From Deltaproteobacteria bacterium (GTDB lineage: Bacteria > Desulfobacterota > GWC2-55-46), in NCBI GenBank assembly GCA_020846435.1, contig JADLDY010000037.1, positions 18,019 to 82,018 on the forward strand: a stretch of DNA of 64,000 nucleotides, read 5' to 3'. The notes beneath the pieces were generated by a model that saw only the letters and a program-made list of their open reading frames with translations, ran no database searches and was not told the DNA's origin. Below are positions 1 to 8,892 of this stretch, piece by piece. A program made the position numbers and the translations under genes. Within the stretch, counting starts at the first letter, position 1; each line of letters opens with the position of its first letter.

Positions 1-2
1 CG

Positions 3-356
3 AGGAGCGCGCGCCTTCCCGGCGAGGACATAGTGAGGCAGGGCGAACAGGGGCAGACCATGTACATCATCAAGTGCGGCGAGGTCGTGGTCTGGGTGAA
101 GGGGAATGACGGAGCCAGGACTGATGTCGCAAGGCTCGGCCCGGGAGACTTTTTCGGCGAGGTAGCTCTCGCGACGAGCCGCCCGAGGGTCGCGACCGTG
201 ACGGCCGTGACAGGGGTGGAGCTTCTCGAGATACCGAGGCCGGTGATAAGGGACATGGCCTTCAAATACCCTGAGATAAAGGACGGCCTCGAGAAGGTAA
301 TAAGGGAGCGCTTCATAGACTCCGTACGGGCGCGCCATGGCGTTGTCGTCATTTAA
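3..356 (+). CDS. cyclic nucleotide-binding domain protein, C-terminal part
   Basis: The frame is open to the left edge, so the start and N-terminus lie outside the window. The visible part reads as the cNMP-binding beta-roll: an [13 protein letters not shown] strand-turn, then a MYIIKCGEV strand, then a phosphate-binding-cassette-like segment with GDFFGEVAL, followed by a short C-terminal helix. This is the CRP/PKA-type ligand fold. No DNA-binding domain follows the roll, so it is not a CRP-type regulator at this end; any partner domain must lie upstream. It ends two bases before the lolD ATG, so it is probably the preceding gene of the same operon. Whether it truly binds cAMP or cGMP cannot be told: the usual Arg of the cassette may correspond to the SRPR stretch. 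Confidence 0.8.
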   Translation, partial: RSARLPGEDIVRQGEQGQTMYIIKCGEVVVWVKGNDGARTDVARLGPGDFFGEVALATSRPRVATVTAVTGVELLEIPRPVIRDMAFKYPEIKDGLEKVIRERFIDSVRARHGVVVI

Positions 357-357
357 G

Positions 358-1032
358 ATGGAGCTTATCAGGACACAGGGGCTGAAAAAGTCCTACGGAA
401 GCCCGAATAAAAAGGTCGAGGTTTTGCGGGGCATCGACCTGACGATAAAAAGGGGCGAGACACTCGCCATCGTCGGCTCTTCAGGCGCTGGGAAATCAAC
501 GCTCTTGAATCTCCTCGGAGGGCTCGACAGGCCGACCTCCGGCGAGGTCTACTACGAGGGTTCCCCTGTATTCAGGCACGACGACAAGGCTCTCGCCGCG
601 TTCAGGAACACGACGATAGGGTTTGTATTCCAGTTCCACCACCTCCTGCCCGAGTTCACGGCGCTCGAGAACGTTGTCCTGCCCGCCCTCATAGGCGGAG
701 TAGACAAAGGCGAGGCGACGGAGAGGGCAAGGGGCCTCCTCACAGGGGTAGGGCTCGGCGAGAGGCTTTTTCACAAGCCCGGAGAGCTCTCGGGCGGCGA
801 GCAGCAGAGGACGGCGATAGTGAGGGCGCTCATGCGCTCTCCTTCAGTGATACTCGCCGACGAGCCGACAGGCAACCTCGACACCAGGACAGGCGAAGAG
901 GTATTTGACATCCTCCTTGAGCAGAACAGGACGAGGGGGATGACGATGATAATAGTCACGCACAACGAAAGGCTCGCCGGCCGGCTTACCCGGCGAGTGC
1001 GCATGGTCGACGGCAACATAATAGAAGAATAG
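358..1032 (+). CDS. lolD: lipoprotein-releasing ABC transporter ATPase LolD
   Basis: This is the ATP-hydrolysing subunit of LolCDE, which extracts outer-membrane-directed lipoproteins from the inner membrane and hands them to LolA. It has 224 aa, the normal family length. Visible motifs are Walker [10 protein letters not shown] (about residues 40-48), the Q-loop in [12 protein letters not shown], the ABC signature LSGGEQQR (about 144) and Walker [11 protein letters not shown] (about 166). I chose ATG 358 because the product then begins [14 protein letters not shown]; the in-frame ATG at 337 lies inside the upstream gene. The LolC/E permease is not in the window and may lie before the cNMP gene. 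Location just before bamA matches other Deltaproteobacteria-type envelope operons. MacB-like ATPases look similar, but the context favours LolD. Confidence 0.9.
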   Translation: MELIRTQGLKKSYGSPNKKVEVLRGIDLTIKRGETLAIVGSSGAGKSTLLNLLGGLDRPTSGEVYYEGSPVFRHDDKALAAFRNTTIGFVFQFHHLLPEFTALENVVLPALIGGVDKGEATERARGLLTGVGLGERLFHKPGELSGGEQQRTAIVRALMRSPSVILADEPTGNLDTRTGEEVFDILLEQNRTRGMTMIIVTHNERLAGRLTRRVRMVDGNIIEE

Positions 1033-1077
1033 AAAACAGGCCGCAGCCAGGCGTGTTTTTTCTGAAAGGCATATCTC

Positions 1078-3747
1078 TTGAGATTTTTCCGAATCTGTCT
1101 TTTTTTAATTGTCCTGATCTCACTGCCGGCGGCCGCGTCCGCCGAGACGCTCAAGGTGCTGCTGTTGCCCTTTGAGACGCGCGCCGAAGGCGACGTGTCA
1201 GCGCTCCGGCGCAACATGACCGACTCTTTCGCGGCGGCGGTCGAGGCCCAGGGAGTCGAGGTCGTGGGGATCTCCGAGATAAGGGAGCTGATGACAAAGG
1301 GCTCTGTCCGCGTCTTTGACGAGAAGACAGCCCTTGAACTCTCCTCAAAGGTCCAGGCCGACTTCGCTGTCCTTGGCTCCATTACGAAGATAGGAGCGGC
1401 GATAACGGTCGACTGGAGGCTCCTTGACGGCCGCGACGGCGTCGTAAAGGCCTTTTTCCACGACAGCTCGACTTCTATCGCTGACCTCCTTTCAAGGGTT
1501 AACGAGAAGGCCGCCCAGACCGTGGTGAAGATGAGGGAGGCGCTTGGCGCAAGGCCCGCGGTCAAGGAGGGCGCTGTCACGGCGATAACCGTCATTGGCA
1601 ATCAGAGGGTCGACACCGAGGCGGTCATGCGCAGGGTCTCGAGCAGGGCAGGAGAGCCCTTTTCCCCTGACGCGGTAAGAGAAGACATCCGGAGCATCTA
1701 CTCGACCGGCTATTTTGACGACGTGGCCGCAGACCTTTCGGACACGGCTTCCGGCAAGGTGCTTACCTTCAAGGTAAGGGAGATGCCTTTCATGAGGAAG
1801 ATAGAGTACAGGGGCCATGACGAGATAAAGATAGAGAGGCTCGAAGAGACGGTCACCATGAAGACCAACACCGTCCTCGACAGGGTCTTGCTCGCGGCCA
1901 ACGCGGAGAAGCTCAAGGGCCTGTACGAGGACGAGGGCTTCTACCTCGCGAAGATAGACACGGCGGTCGAGACTGACGGGGTCGAGGCGACGGTCGTCTT
2001 CAAGATCGAGGAAGGCCCGGAGGTAAGGGTAAAGAGGATAACGATCATCGGCAACGATGCCTTTTCCGACAAGAAGTTGAAGGGGCTCATGACGACGAAC
2101 GAGGCAGGCGCCCTGAGCGCGGTTACGCAGTCAGGCAAGTTCAACGAGTATGTTTTCCAGAACGACCTGGCGGTTCTGATGAGCCATTACTTCGACAACG
2201 GCTACATCAACGCCGACGTGCTCGACTCCAGGGTGCTCCTCAGCGAGGACAGGCGCGCCTTCCTCGTGACCATAGCCATAACCGAGGGCGAGCAGTTCAG
2301 GACCGGCAAGATAGACGTCACAGGAGACCTCCTCTACCCCAGGGAAGAGCTCGTCTCCAAATTGAAGCTCTCTCCCGGCAAGGTCTTCTCGAGGAGCGCT
2401 CTGTCAAGGGGCCTTGAGGCCATATCGATTGCCTACGGCGACAAGGGCTACGCGTACGCCGAGATAAGGCCCCAGACAAAGGTCAACCCCGTTGACAGGA
2501 CGATAGACATAACCATAGACATAAAGCAGAACGAGCTCGTCTACGTCGAGCGCATAGATCTTTCAGGCAACGTCAGGACAAGGGACAAGGTGATAAGAAG
2601 GGAGGTCGAGGTCGACGAGGGCGGACTTTACTCCGCTACCGAGCTCAAGAAGTCGCGCGACAATCTGAGGCGTCTCGGGTTCTTCGAGGACGTAAGGATA
2701 ACCGAGACGCGCGGCAGCGCCTCCGACAGGGTAAAGCTCATAGTGAGCGTGAAGGAGAGGCCAACCGGGTCCATCTCCCTGGGCTTCGGTTACAGCTCCG
2801 TTGACAAGCTCATCGGTACCGCCTCGATTGCGCAGTCTAACTTCATGGGCACCGGGTTGAAGCTCGACCTCTCGGGCACAGTGAGCGCGTCGAGCTCGAG
2901 ATACATCCTCGGCGTCACCGAGCCGTGGCTCTTTGACAGGCCCATATCCGCGGGCTTTGACATCTACAACACCGAAAAGCAGTACCCTGACTTCGACATC
3001 AGGAAGAAGGGCTTTGACGTGAGGTTCGGCTTCCCCATAACCAAGAGGTACACGAGGGGAAACATCACCTACAAGCTCGAGGACGCCTATATCTCGAACG
3101 TAGACGCCGCGGCCTCGACCTACATAAAGGAGCAGGAAGGGTCGAGCACGGAGTCGAGCATAAGGGCGCAAGTCAGGAGGGACACGAGGAACGACGCCTT
3201 CTTCCCATCCGAAGGGTCAACGGTCTCAGCCACATACGAATTCGCCGGAGGCCCGCTGGGCGGCACGAGCTACTTCATCAAGTACGAATTCGAGGGCGTG
3301 AAATTCTTCGCCATGCCCTGGGACACGGTCTTCTCGATACACGGCAACATCGGCTACGTCCACGGCTACGACGGACATGAAGTGCCCATCTATGAGCGCT
3401 ACTTCCTCGGCGGCATAAGCTCCCTGAGGGGCTTTGAGACGAGGAGCGTGGGTCCCAGGGACCTGGCCACCGGCGACCTCATAGGCGGCAACACCATGTT
3501 CATCGTCAACGCCGAGTACCTCTTCCCGGTATTCCCGGAGCAGAGCATAAAGGGCGTCGTCTTCTTCGACATCGGCAACGCTTATCAGGGCAGGATAGAT
3601 TTCTCGGACGTCCGCACGTCGGCGGGCGCGGGAGTGCGCTGGTTCTCGCCGCTCGGGCCCTTGAGGCTTGAGCTCGGATTCAACCTCGACCCGAGGACAG
3701 GGGAGAGTTCTTCGCAGTGGGAGTTCGCAATAGGCTCGGTATTCTAA
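1078..3747 (+). CDS. bamA: outer membrane protein assembly factor BamA, long form
   Basis: BamA inserts beta-barrel proteins into the outer membrane. The 889 aa product starts at TTG 1078, eight bases after a GAAAGG ribosome-binding site, and begins with a clear signal peptide (MRFFRICLFLIV... AASA). An extra domain of roughly 140 residues (about 23-160) follows, opening LKVLLLPFETRAEG, of the type seen at the start of TolB/CsgG-like periplasmic proteins. Five POTRA repeats then run from about residue 166 to 565. The 16-strand barrel follows, with the loop-6 motif LRGF (in GGISSLRGFETR), and the chain ends in phenylalanine (IGSVF), the normal barrel-insertion signal. Typical BamA is about 750-810 aa, and the N-terminal domain explains the excess length. 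The next gene, the chaperone Skp, works in the same pathway. Confidence 0.95.
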   Translation: MRFFRICLFLIVLISLPAAASAETLKVLLLPFETRAEGDVSALRRNMTDSFAAAVEAQGVEVVGISEIRELMTKGSVRVFDEKTALELSSKVQADFAVLGSITKIGAAITVDWRLLDGRDGVVKAFFHDSSTSIADLLSRVNEKAAQTVVKMREALGARPAVKEGAVTAITVIGNQRVDTEAVMRRVSSRAGEPFSPDAVREDIRSIYSTGYFDDVAADLSDTASGKVLTFKVREMPFMRKIEYRGHDEIKIERLEETVTMKTNTVLDRVLLAANAEKLKGLYEDEGFYLAKIDTAVETDGVEATVVFKIEEGPEVRVKRITIIGNDAFSDKKLKGLMTTNEAGALSAVTQSGKFNEYVFQNDLAVLMSHYFDNGYINADVLDSRVLLSEDRRAFLVTIAITEGEQFRTGKIDVTGDLLYPREELVSKLKLSPGKVFSRSALSRGLEAISIAYGDKGYAYAEIRPQTKVNPVDRTIDITIDIKQNELVYVERIDLSGNVRTRDKVIRREVEVDEGGLYSATELKKSRDNLRRLGFFEDVRITETRGSASDRVKLIVSVKERPTGSISLGFGYSSVDKLIGTASIAQSNFMGTGLKLDLSGTVSASSSRYILGVTEPWLFDRPISAGFDIYNTEKQYPDFDIRKKGFDVRFGFPITKRYTRGNITYKLEDAYISNVDAAASTYIKEQEGSSTESSIRAQVRRDTRNDAFFPSEGSTVSATYEFAGGPLGGTSYFIKYEFEGVKFFAMPWDTVFSIHGNIGYVHGYDGHEVPIYERYFLGGISSLRGFETRSVGPRDLATGDLIGGNTMFIVNAEYLFPVFPEQSIKGVVFFDIGNAYQGRIDFSDVRTSAGAGVRWFSPLGPLRLELGFNLDPRTGESSSQWEFAIGSVF

Positions 3748-3779
3748 ACCCAACACACGCTCAGAAAAGGAGAGTAAAA

Positions 3780-4307
3780 ATGAAGGCATTAAGGACGGCA
3801 GTGTTCGTATTGTTCGCGTGGTTCCTCGTCTCAGCCGCCCCCGCGGCCGCGGCTGAGGTTAAAATAGGCTATGTAAACCTCCAGAAGGCATTGAACGAGT
3901 GCCAGGCCGGCATCAAGGCCAAGAACGACCTGAAGGTGGAGGCCGAGGGGCTCGAAGGCGAGCTCAACAAGAAGCAGGAAGAGCTCAAGAAGATGAAGGA
4001 AGAACTCGACAGCAAGTCAAAGGTCTGGAACAAGGAGACCAGGGACGCCAAGGAAAAGGACTTCAGGACCAGAACAGCCGACTTCCAGAAGAAGTTCATG
4101 GACTACGGCGAGGAGCTGAACAAGAAGAAGCAGAGTTCCGAGGCCACGATAATAAAGGAGCTCCGTGACGTAGTCGAGGATATAGCCAGGAAAAAAGGTA
4201 TGACCTTTGTTTTTGAGAAGTCCGTCGGCGGCCTCCTGTACGCGCCCAAGGACGTTGACCTGACCGACGAGGTCATAAAGGCATACGACGCCAGGAAAAA
4301 GAAGTAA
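3780..4307 (+). CDS. skp: periplasmic chaperone Skp/OmpH
   Basis: Skp holds unfolded outer-membrane proteins in the periplasm before BamA inserts them. The 175 aa product has a signal peptide ending AAPAAAA, the family opening VKIGYVNLQKALNE, a long Lys/Glu-rich coiled coil (about residues 55-125) forming the tentacles, and a C-terminal strand region with DLTDEVIKAYD. The start is ATG 3780, preceded by an AAAGGAGAG Shine-Dalgarno; a longer in-frame reading from 3717 runs inside bamA and is rejected. It lies 32 bases after bamA and six before lpxD, the common bamA-skp-lpxD order. Confidence 0.93.
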   Translation: MKALRTAVFVLFAWFLVSAAPAAAAEVKIGYVNLQKALNECQAGIKAKNDLKVEAEGLEGELNKKQEELKKMKEELDSKSKVWNKETRDAKEKDFRTRTADFQKKFMDYGEELNKKKQSSEATIIKELRDVVEDIARKKGMTFVFEKSVGGLLYAPKDVDLTDEVIKAYDARKKK

Positions 4308-4312
4308 CCGTC

Positions 4313-5362
4313 ATGGCTGAGAAGTCTCTCGAAGAGCTCGCGGCCCTCACCGGCGGCAGTGTCAAAGGGAATGGGAAAGCCCGGATAACGGGGTTTGCCT
4401 CGCTCGACGGCGCCCATCCAGGGGACATAACCTTCGCGGCCGAGAAAAAATATTACAAGGCGGCCGCATCTTCCAGAGCCTCGGCCGTGATAGCGGCCTC
4501 CGGGATAGAAGGGGTCGAGAACGTCCTGCTTGTCAAAAACCCGCTACTTGCCTTCGCCAGGGTCGTTGCGGCCCTGAGCCCTGATGACAGGCCCTCTCCC
4601 GGAATAAGCGCGAGGGCGGACGTGCATCCCGGCGCTAAAATCGGCAAGGGCGTCTCTATCCAGAGTTTTTGCGTCGTCGAGGACGGCTCTGAGATCGGAG
4701 ACGGTACGGTACTCTACCCCGGCGTGTGCATTGGAAAAGGCGCGCTCGTCGGAGCCGGGTGCGTACTTTATCAGGGCGTCGTCATAAGGGAAGGGTGCAG
4801 GATTGGTGACAATGTCATCATCCACTGCAACTCTGTCGTGGGCAGCGACGGCTTCGGCTACGCGAGGGACGGCGCGAAGTATGTCAAGGTCCCTCAGAGG
4901 GGCATCGTGATATTGGCTGAAGACGTCGAGCTCGGGGCCTGCGTAACAGTCGACAGGGCGACTATCGGCGAGACCGTCATCGGCAGGGGCACGAAGATAG
5001 ACAACCTCGTGCAGATTGCGCATAATGTGAAGATAGGCGAGGATACGGTAATAGTTGCGCAGGCCGGCATAGCGGGCTCGACCAGGGTAGGCAGCCGGGC
5101 GCAGCTTGGCGGCCAGGTCGGGGTCGCGGGCCACATAACCATCGGGGACGAGGTCGGAGTCGGCGCGCAATCAGGCGTCACCGGCGACCTGCCTTCGAGG
5201 GGCGTCTTTTCAGGGATGCCAGCCATACCTCATGGCGAGTGGCTCAGGGCTGCGGTCGTGTTTCCGAAGCTGCCGGAATTGAAGAAGAAGATCGCCGAGC
5301 TTGAAAAGAGGCTTGCAGAGCTCGAGGAAGGCCCGAAGGGCCAAAAGGGACAGGAGGGTTAA
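4313..5362 (+). CDS. lpxD: UDP-3-O-acylglucosamine N-acyltransferase LpxD
   Basis: LpxD performs the third lipid A step, adding an N-linked hydroxyacyl chain from acyl-ACP to UDP-3-O-acyl-glucosamine in the cytoplasm. The 349 aa protein has the N-terminal uridine-binding domain (residues 1-100, with GDITFAAEKKYY) and a long left-handed beta-helix of hexapeptide repeats. The catalytic histidine is H237 in QIAHNVKIGED, matching H239 of the E. coli enzyme. The C-terminus is a Lys/Glu helix (about 320-345) as expected for the trimer. It is immediately followed by fabZ with no gap between stop and start. Confidence 0.95.
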   Translation: MAEKSLEELAALTGGSVKGNGKARITGFASLDGAHPGDITFAAEKKYYKAAASSRASAVIAASGIEGVENVLLVKNPLLAFARVVAALSPDDRPSPGISARADVHPGAKIGKGVSIQSFCVVEDGSEIGDGTVLYPGVCIGKGALVGAGCVLYQGVVIREGCRIGDNVIIHCNSVVGSDGFGYARDGAKYVKVPQRGIVILAEDVELGACVTVDRATIGETVIGRGTKIDNLVQIAHNVKIGEDTVIVAQAGIAGSTRVGSRAQLGGQVGVAGHITIGDEVGVGAQSGVTGDLPSRGVFSGMPAIPHGEWLRAAVVFPKLPELKKKIAELEKRLAELEEGPKGQKGQEG

Positions 5363-5839
5363 ATGAGCACGATAGAATCTGAGCCTCAGAATAAGCCCAA
5401 GGCAGGCGGCGTCATCGAGGTAACGGAGATAATGAGCATCCTGCCGCACAGGTACCCGTTCTTGCTCATCGACAGGATCCTCGAGCTTGAGCCGGCCAAA
5501 TCAGCGAGGGGGCTCAAGAATGTCACGATAAACGAGCCGTTCTTCGCGGGACACTTCCCGGGCCACCCGATAATGCCGGGCGTACTCATCATCGAGGCGA
5601 TGGCCCAGGTCGGAGGCGTCCTTGCCTTCAAGTCCGCGGGCGTTGCCAACAAGGCCGTATACTTCATGGGCATAGACAACGCCCGCTTCAGGAAGCCGGT
5701 CGTCCCCGGTGATACGGTCGAGTTCGTTTTGACCGTGACCAAGTGCCGCGGCGTAATATGGGTCTTCAAGGGCGAGGCGTTCGTCGGCGGAAACATGGTG
5801 GCCGAGGCGGAGCTCATGGCGACCATAGTGGAAAAATAA
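5363..5839 (+). CDS. fabZ: 3-hydroxyacyl-ACP dehydratase FabZ
   Basis: FabZ dehydrates beta-hydroxyacyl-ACP in fatty acid elongation and competes with LpxA/LpxD for the same hydroxyacyl-ACP pool, which explains its constant place between them. The 158 aa product has the hot-dog fold signature HFPGHPIMPGVLIIEAMAQ, giving catalytic H64 and E78. A GGAGGG ribosome-binding site sits just before ATG 5363, inside the end of lpxD. Length and motifs are normal for the family; FabA would have different flanking residues and is not found in this context. Confidence 0.95.
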   Translation: MSTIESEPQNKPKAGGVIEVTEIMSILPHRYPFLLIDRILELEPAKSARGLKNVTINEPFFAGHFPGHPIMPGVLIIEAMAQVGGVLAFKSAGVANKAVYFMGIDNARFRKPVVPGDTVEFVLTVTKCRGVIWVFKGEAFVGGNMVAEAELMATIVEK

Positions 5840-5863
5840 CAGAATGGAAAGGTGGCTTTTCAT

Positions 5864-6706
5864 ATGAGCGAATCCGAAAACAGGCTAAAGGGAGTCAGGA
5901 TAGATCCGACGGCCTGTGTCCACCCCACGGCAGAGCTGGACGCCGGAGTCGAGATAGGGCCGTTCACGGTCATTGGCGAGGGCGTGAGGATAGGCGCGAA
6001 CACGAAGATAGCCTCGCACGTGGTCATCGACAGATGGACGACCATAGGCAGGGACAACCATATATTCCAGTTCGTCTCCATAGGCGCCGCCCCTCAGGAC
6101 CTCGGGTACAGGAATGAAAAGACCGAGACGATAATCGGCGACAGGAACGTCATAAGGGAGTTCGTCACCATACACAGGGCGACGACGAAGGACAGGCTCA
6201 AGACAGAGTGCGGCAGCAACAACCTGTTCATGAACTACGTCCACATAGCCCACGACTGCCGCCTCGGCGACAACCTCATAATGGCCAACACCGCGACCCT
6301 CGGCGGGCACGTCACGATAGACAACAACGCCATTGTCGGCGGCCTCGTCGCGGTCCACCAGCACGTCCGCATCGGCGCCTACTGCATAATCGGAGGAGCC
6401 TCGGCCGTGAGCAAGGACATCCCGCCCTACGTCATGGCGGTCGGGAACAGGGCGAGCGTTTACAGGCTCAACGCCGTAGGCATCAGGCGGCAGGGCTTCA
6501 CGAGAGAAGAGATAGACGAGATAAAGAAGGCGTACAGGATAGTATTCAGGTCGAACCTTTCGACTTCTGCCGCTGTTGACAGGCTCAGGCAGGAGATGCC
6601 CGATTCCAAACACGCGAAGAGGTTCGCCGACTTCATAGCCGGCTCGAAAAGAGGCATTGCGAGAGAAAGGACCAAGAGGAAGAGTGAAGCCCAGGAAGAG
6701 GATTAA
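5864..6706 (+). CDS. lpxA: UDP-N-acetylglucosamine O-acyltransferase LpxA
   Basis: LpxA starts lipid A synthesis by moving a hydroxyacyl chain from ACP to the 3-position of UDP-GlcNAc. The product has 280 aa with hexapeptide-repeat beta-helix from about residue 12 to 200 and a helical C-terminal domain. The catalytic histidine is H130 in HIAHDC (E. coli H125). I prefer ATG 5864 because GGAAAGGTGG lies about eight bases upstream; GTG 5852 falls inside that ribosome-binding site. The C-terminus is about 20 residues longer than usual and very basic. A Gfo/Idh/MocA dehydrogenase follows directly, as it does in organisms that make 3-amino lipid A, so the acceptor sugar of this LpxA may not be plain UDP-GlcNAc. 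Confidence 0.93.
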   Translation: MSESENRLKGVRIDPTACVHPTAELDAGVEIGPFTVIGEGVRIGANTKIASHVVIDRWTTIGRDNHIFQFVSIGAAPQDLGYRNEKTETIIGDRNVIREFVTIHRATTKDRLKTECGSNNLFMNYVHIAHDCRLGDNLIMANTATLGGHVTIDNNAIVGGLVAVHQHVRIGAYCIIGGASAVSKDIPPYVMAVGNRASVYRLNAVGIRRQGFTREEIDEIKKAYRIVFRSNLSTSAAVDRLRQEMPDSKHAKRFADFIAGSKRGIARERTKRKSEAQEED

Positions 6707-7637
6707 GACCGCTGTTGTCGGCGTAGGGTATCTGGGCCGTCTTCACGCGCAAAAGTACGCGGCGCTCGAGGGCGCGCAGTTTGTCGGCGTCTACGACTCT
6801 GACCCGGCGAGGGCCGACACGGTAGCCGCCGAGTTCAATACAAAGGCCTTCCATGACATGAAAGACCTTTTCGGCCAGGTCGAGGCCGTGAGCGTGGTTA
6901 CTCCCACCGAGCACCACTTCAGGCTCGGCATGGAGTTCCTCTCAAGGGGCGTCCATGTGATGATGGAAAAGCCGATAACCGCGACTACTGAAGAGGCGCG
7001 CTCTCTCGTTGCCGAGGCCAAAAGGACAGGGGCCGTCCTGCAGGTCGGCCATCTCGAGAGGTTCAACGGAGCAATGGCCGCCCTTGGCAACAGAATAAAG
7101 AACCCGACTTACATAGAGGCTTTCAGGCTCTCGCCTTTTCCCAACAGGTCTACTGACGTGGACGTCGTCCTCGACCTCATGATACACGACATAGACCTCG
7201 TGCTCTCCATGGCGGCATCCGAACCAGTCTCGGTAGAGGCCGTAGGGATACCGGTCGTCATGCCGGGCAAGGCTGATTTCGCGAACGCGCGTGTGACCTT
7301 CAGGAACGGGTGCGTGGCCTCCCTTACCGCAAGCAGGGTCTCAAAGGAGCGCGCGAGGAAGATAAACGTATTCCAGCCCGGCGCCGTTATCTCGATAGAT
7401 TACGGGGCCCAGGGCTTGACCGTCACCAACACGATAGCGGGTGCTCCTGGCGGATTGAACGCCCAGGTTGACGAAGACATAGCCGTCGAGAAAAAGGACG
7501 CTATCTTGGAGGAGTTGAAGAGCTTCCTCGATTCGATCATGACTGGACGGCCCCCGGCGGTCTCAGGGGAAGACGGCCTCAGGGCACTGGAGCTCGCCGA
7601 GCGCGTTCAAAAGGCTTTCATGGGTGGAAGGGCTTAG
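6684..7637 (+). CDS. Gfo/Idh/MocA-family dehydrogenase, possible UDP-GlcNAc 3-dehydrogenase (GnnA-like)
   Basis: This is an NAD(P)-dependent sugar dehydrogenase of 317 aa. The Rossmann motif is GVGYLG near residue 16, the family EKP motif occurs in MMEKPIT, and the catalytic-region HDIDL occurs midway. GTG 6684 is chosen because AAGAGGA precedes it; it overlaps the end of lpxA by 23 bases. Its position between lpxA and lpxB is that of gnnA in Acidithiobacillus, where GnnA oxidises the 3-OH of UDP-GlcNAc so that GnnB can aminate it. No GnnB aminotransferase is present in the window, so the assignment rests on family and position only. Other members of this family act on many sugars and inositols. 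Confidence 0.75.
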   Translation: MKPRKRIKTAVVGVGYLGRLHAQKYAALEGAQFVGVYDSDPARADTVAAEFNTKAFHDMKDLFGQVEAVSVVTPTEHHFRLGMEFLSRGVHVMMEKPITATTEEARSLVAEAKRTGAVLQVGHLERFNGAMAALGNRIKNPTYIEAFRLSPFPNRSTDVDVVLDLMIHDIDLVLSMAASEPVSVEAVGIPVVMPGKADFANARVTFRNGCVASLTASRVSKERARKINVFQPGAVISIDYGAQGLTVTNTIAGAPGGLNAQVDEDIAVEKKDAILEELKSFLDSIMTGRPPAVSGEDGLRALELAERVQKAFMGGRA

Positions 7638-7695
7638 AGTAATTGAAGAGTGTGATGAGTTTGTTTCATATCAGAGATATCGCTGGACCCGGAAG

Positions 7696-8892
7696 ATGAA
7701 CCCCCATTCAAACGGAAAGAGCATTTTCATAGTCAGCGGCGAGGAGTCCGGCGACCTGCACGGCGCGGCGCTCATGCGCCGCCTCAAGCAGATGATACCC
7801 GGGCTGTATTTTTCAGGCATGGGCGGGACCCGCATGAAGAACGAGGGGCTCTTCGGCCTTGACTCGCGCGAGGTCTCGGTCGTAGGAGTCGTCGAGGTCC
7901 TAGGCAAGCTCGTCAAGATACTCAGCTCCATGCGGGCCTTGAAGAGCGAGCTCAAGACCGACCACTTCGACGCTGTCGTGCTCATCGATTTTCCGGACTT
8001 CAACCTCAGGCTCGCCAGAGAGGCCAAGCGTCTCGGCATACCCGTCATCTATTACATAAGCCCGCAGGTCTGGGCATGGAGAAAAGGCAGGCTCGGGAAG
8101 ATCGCCGCCGTCGTCGACAAGATGCTTGTCGTCTTCCCGTTCGAGGTCTCGCTTTACAGGCAGGTAGGGGTCGATGTCGAGTATGTAGGGCATCCGCTCG
8201 CGGACATCGTGAATTGCGACCTTACGAGGGACGAGGCGAGGGCCGCCATGTCGATCGCGCCGGACGAGCTGGCTGTGGCGCTCCTTCCCGGCTCCAGGAC
8301 AGGCGAAGTTAAAAGGCTCCTCGGGTCGATGCTGAAGGCCGCCTCCATAATATCGAAGAGGTCGAAGAAGACGGTGCGCTTCCTCCTTCCGGCCGCGCAC
8401 AGCATAGAGGACAGGCTCCTCAAGAAGTACCTCGGCTCGGCCGGGGTGAGGGTAGACGTCGTAAGGGGCGGCATGTACGCCGCGCTTCGCGCTTCCGAGG
8501 CCGCGATAGTCGCCTCAGGCACGGCGACCCTGGAGACGGCCCTCATAGGCACGCCCCAGGTCATAGTCTACCGCATGTCGCCTGTCTCCTACGCGATAGC
8601 CAAATCGCTCGTGAAGCTCCCTCACGCGGGCCTGCCGAACATCGTCGCCGAAAGGGCGGTGGTCCCTGAGCTCATACAGGCTGACGCGACCCCTGAGAGG
8701 ATGGCGGACGAGGTCCTCTCGATGATGGAAGGGAAAAAGCGCGATGAGATACTCGAGGGCTACGAAGAGATAAGGAAGAACCTGGGCAGGGGAGGGGCGA
8801 CCGAGAGGGTCGCGAAGGCCGTGTACGACACGATAACGAACCTGCACTTCCTCGACTACAACACGACTCCGGACATGGTGCGCAGGACTTGA
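7696..8892 (+). CDS. lpxB: lipid-A-disaccharide synthase LpxB
   Basis: LpxB condenses UDP-2,3-diacylglucosamine with lipid X to give the lipid A disaccharide at the inner face of the membrane. The 398 aa product carries the family opening SGEESGDLHGAAL, QVWAWRKGR, and a C-terminal GT-B nucleotide-binding half with LLPGSRTGEVKRL and ASGTATLETAL. ATG 7696 is chosen; the frame extends back to 7624 but that would give a 24-residue tail unlike the family. The enzyme for the preceding step (LpxH, LpxI or LpxG) is not in this operon. The stop overlaps the TTG start of msbA. Confidence 0.94.
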   Translation: MNPHSNGKSIFIVSGEESGDLHGAALMRRLKQMIPGLYFSGMGGTRMKNEGLFGLDSREVSVVGVVEVLGKLVKILSSMRALKSELKTDHFDAVVLIDFPDFNLRLAREAKRLGIPVIYYISPQVWAWRKGRLGKIAAVVDKMLVVFPFEVSLYRQVGVDVEYVGHPLADIVNCDLTRDEARAAMSIAPDELAVALLPGSRTGEVKRLLGSMLKAASIISKRSKKTVRFLLPAAHSIEDRLLKKYLGSAGVRVDVVRGGMYAALRASEAAIVASGTATLETALIGTPQVIVYRMSPVSYAIAKSLVKLPHAGLPNIVAERAVVPELIQADATPERMADEVLSMMEGKKRDEILEGYEEIRKNLGRGGATERVAKAVYDTITNLHFLDYNTTPDMVRRT

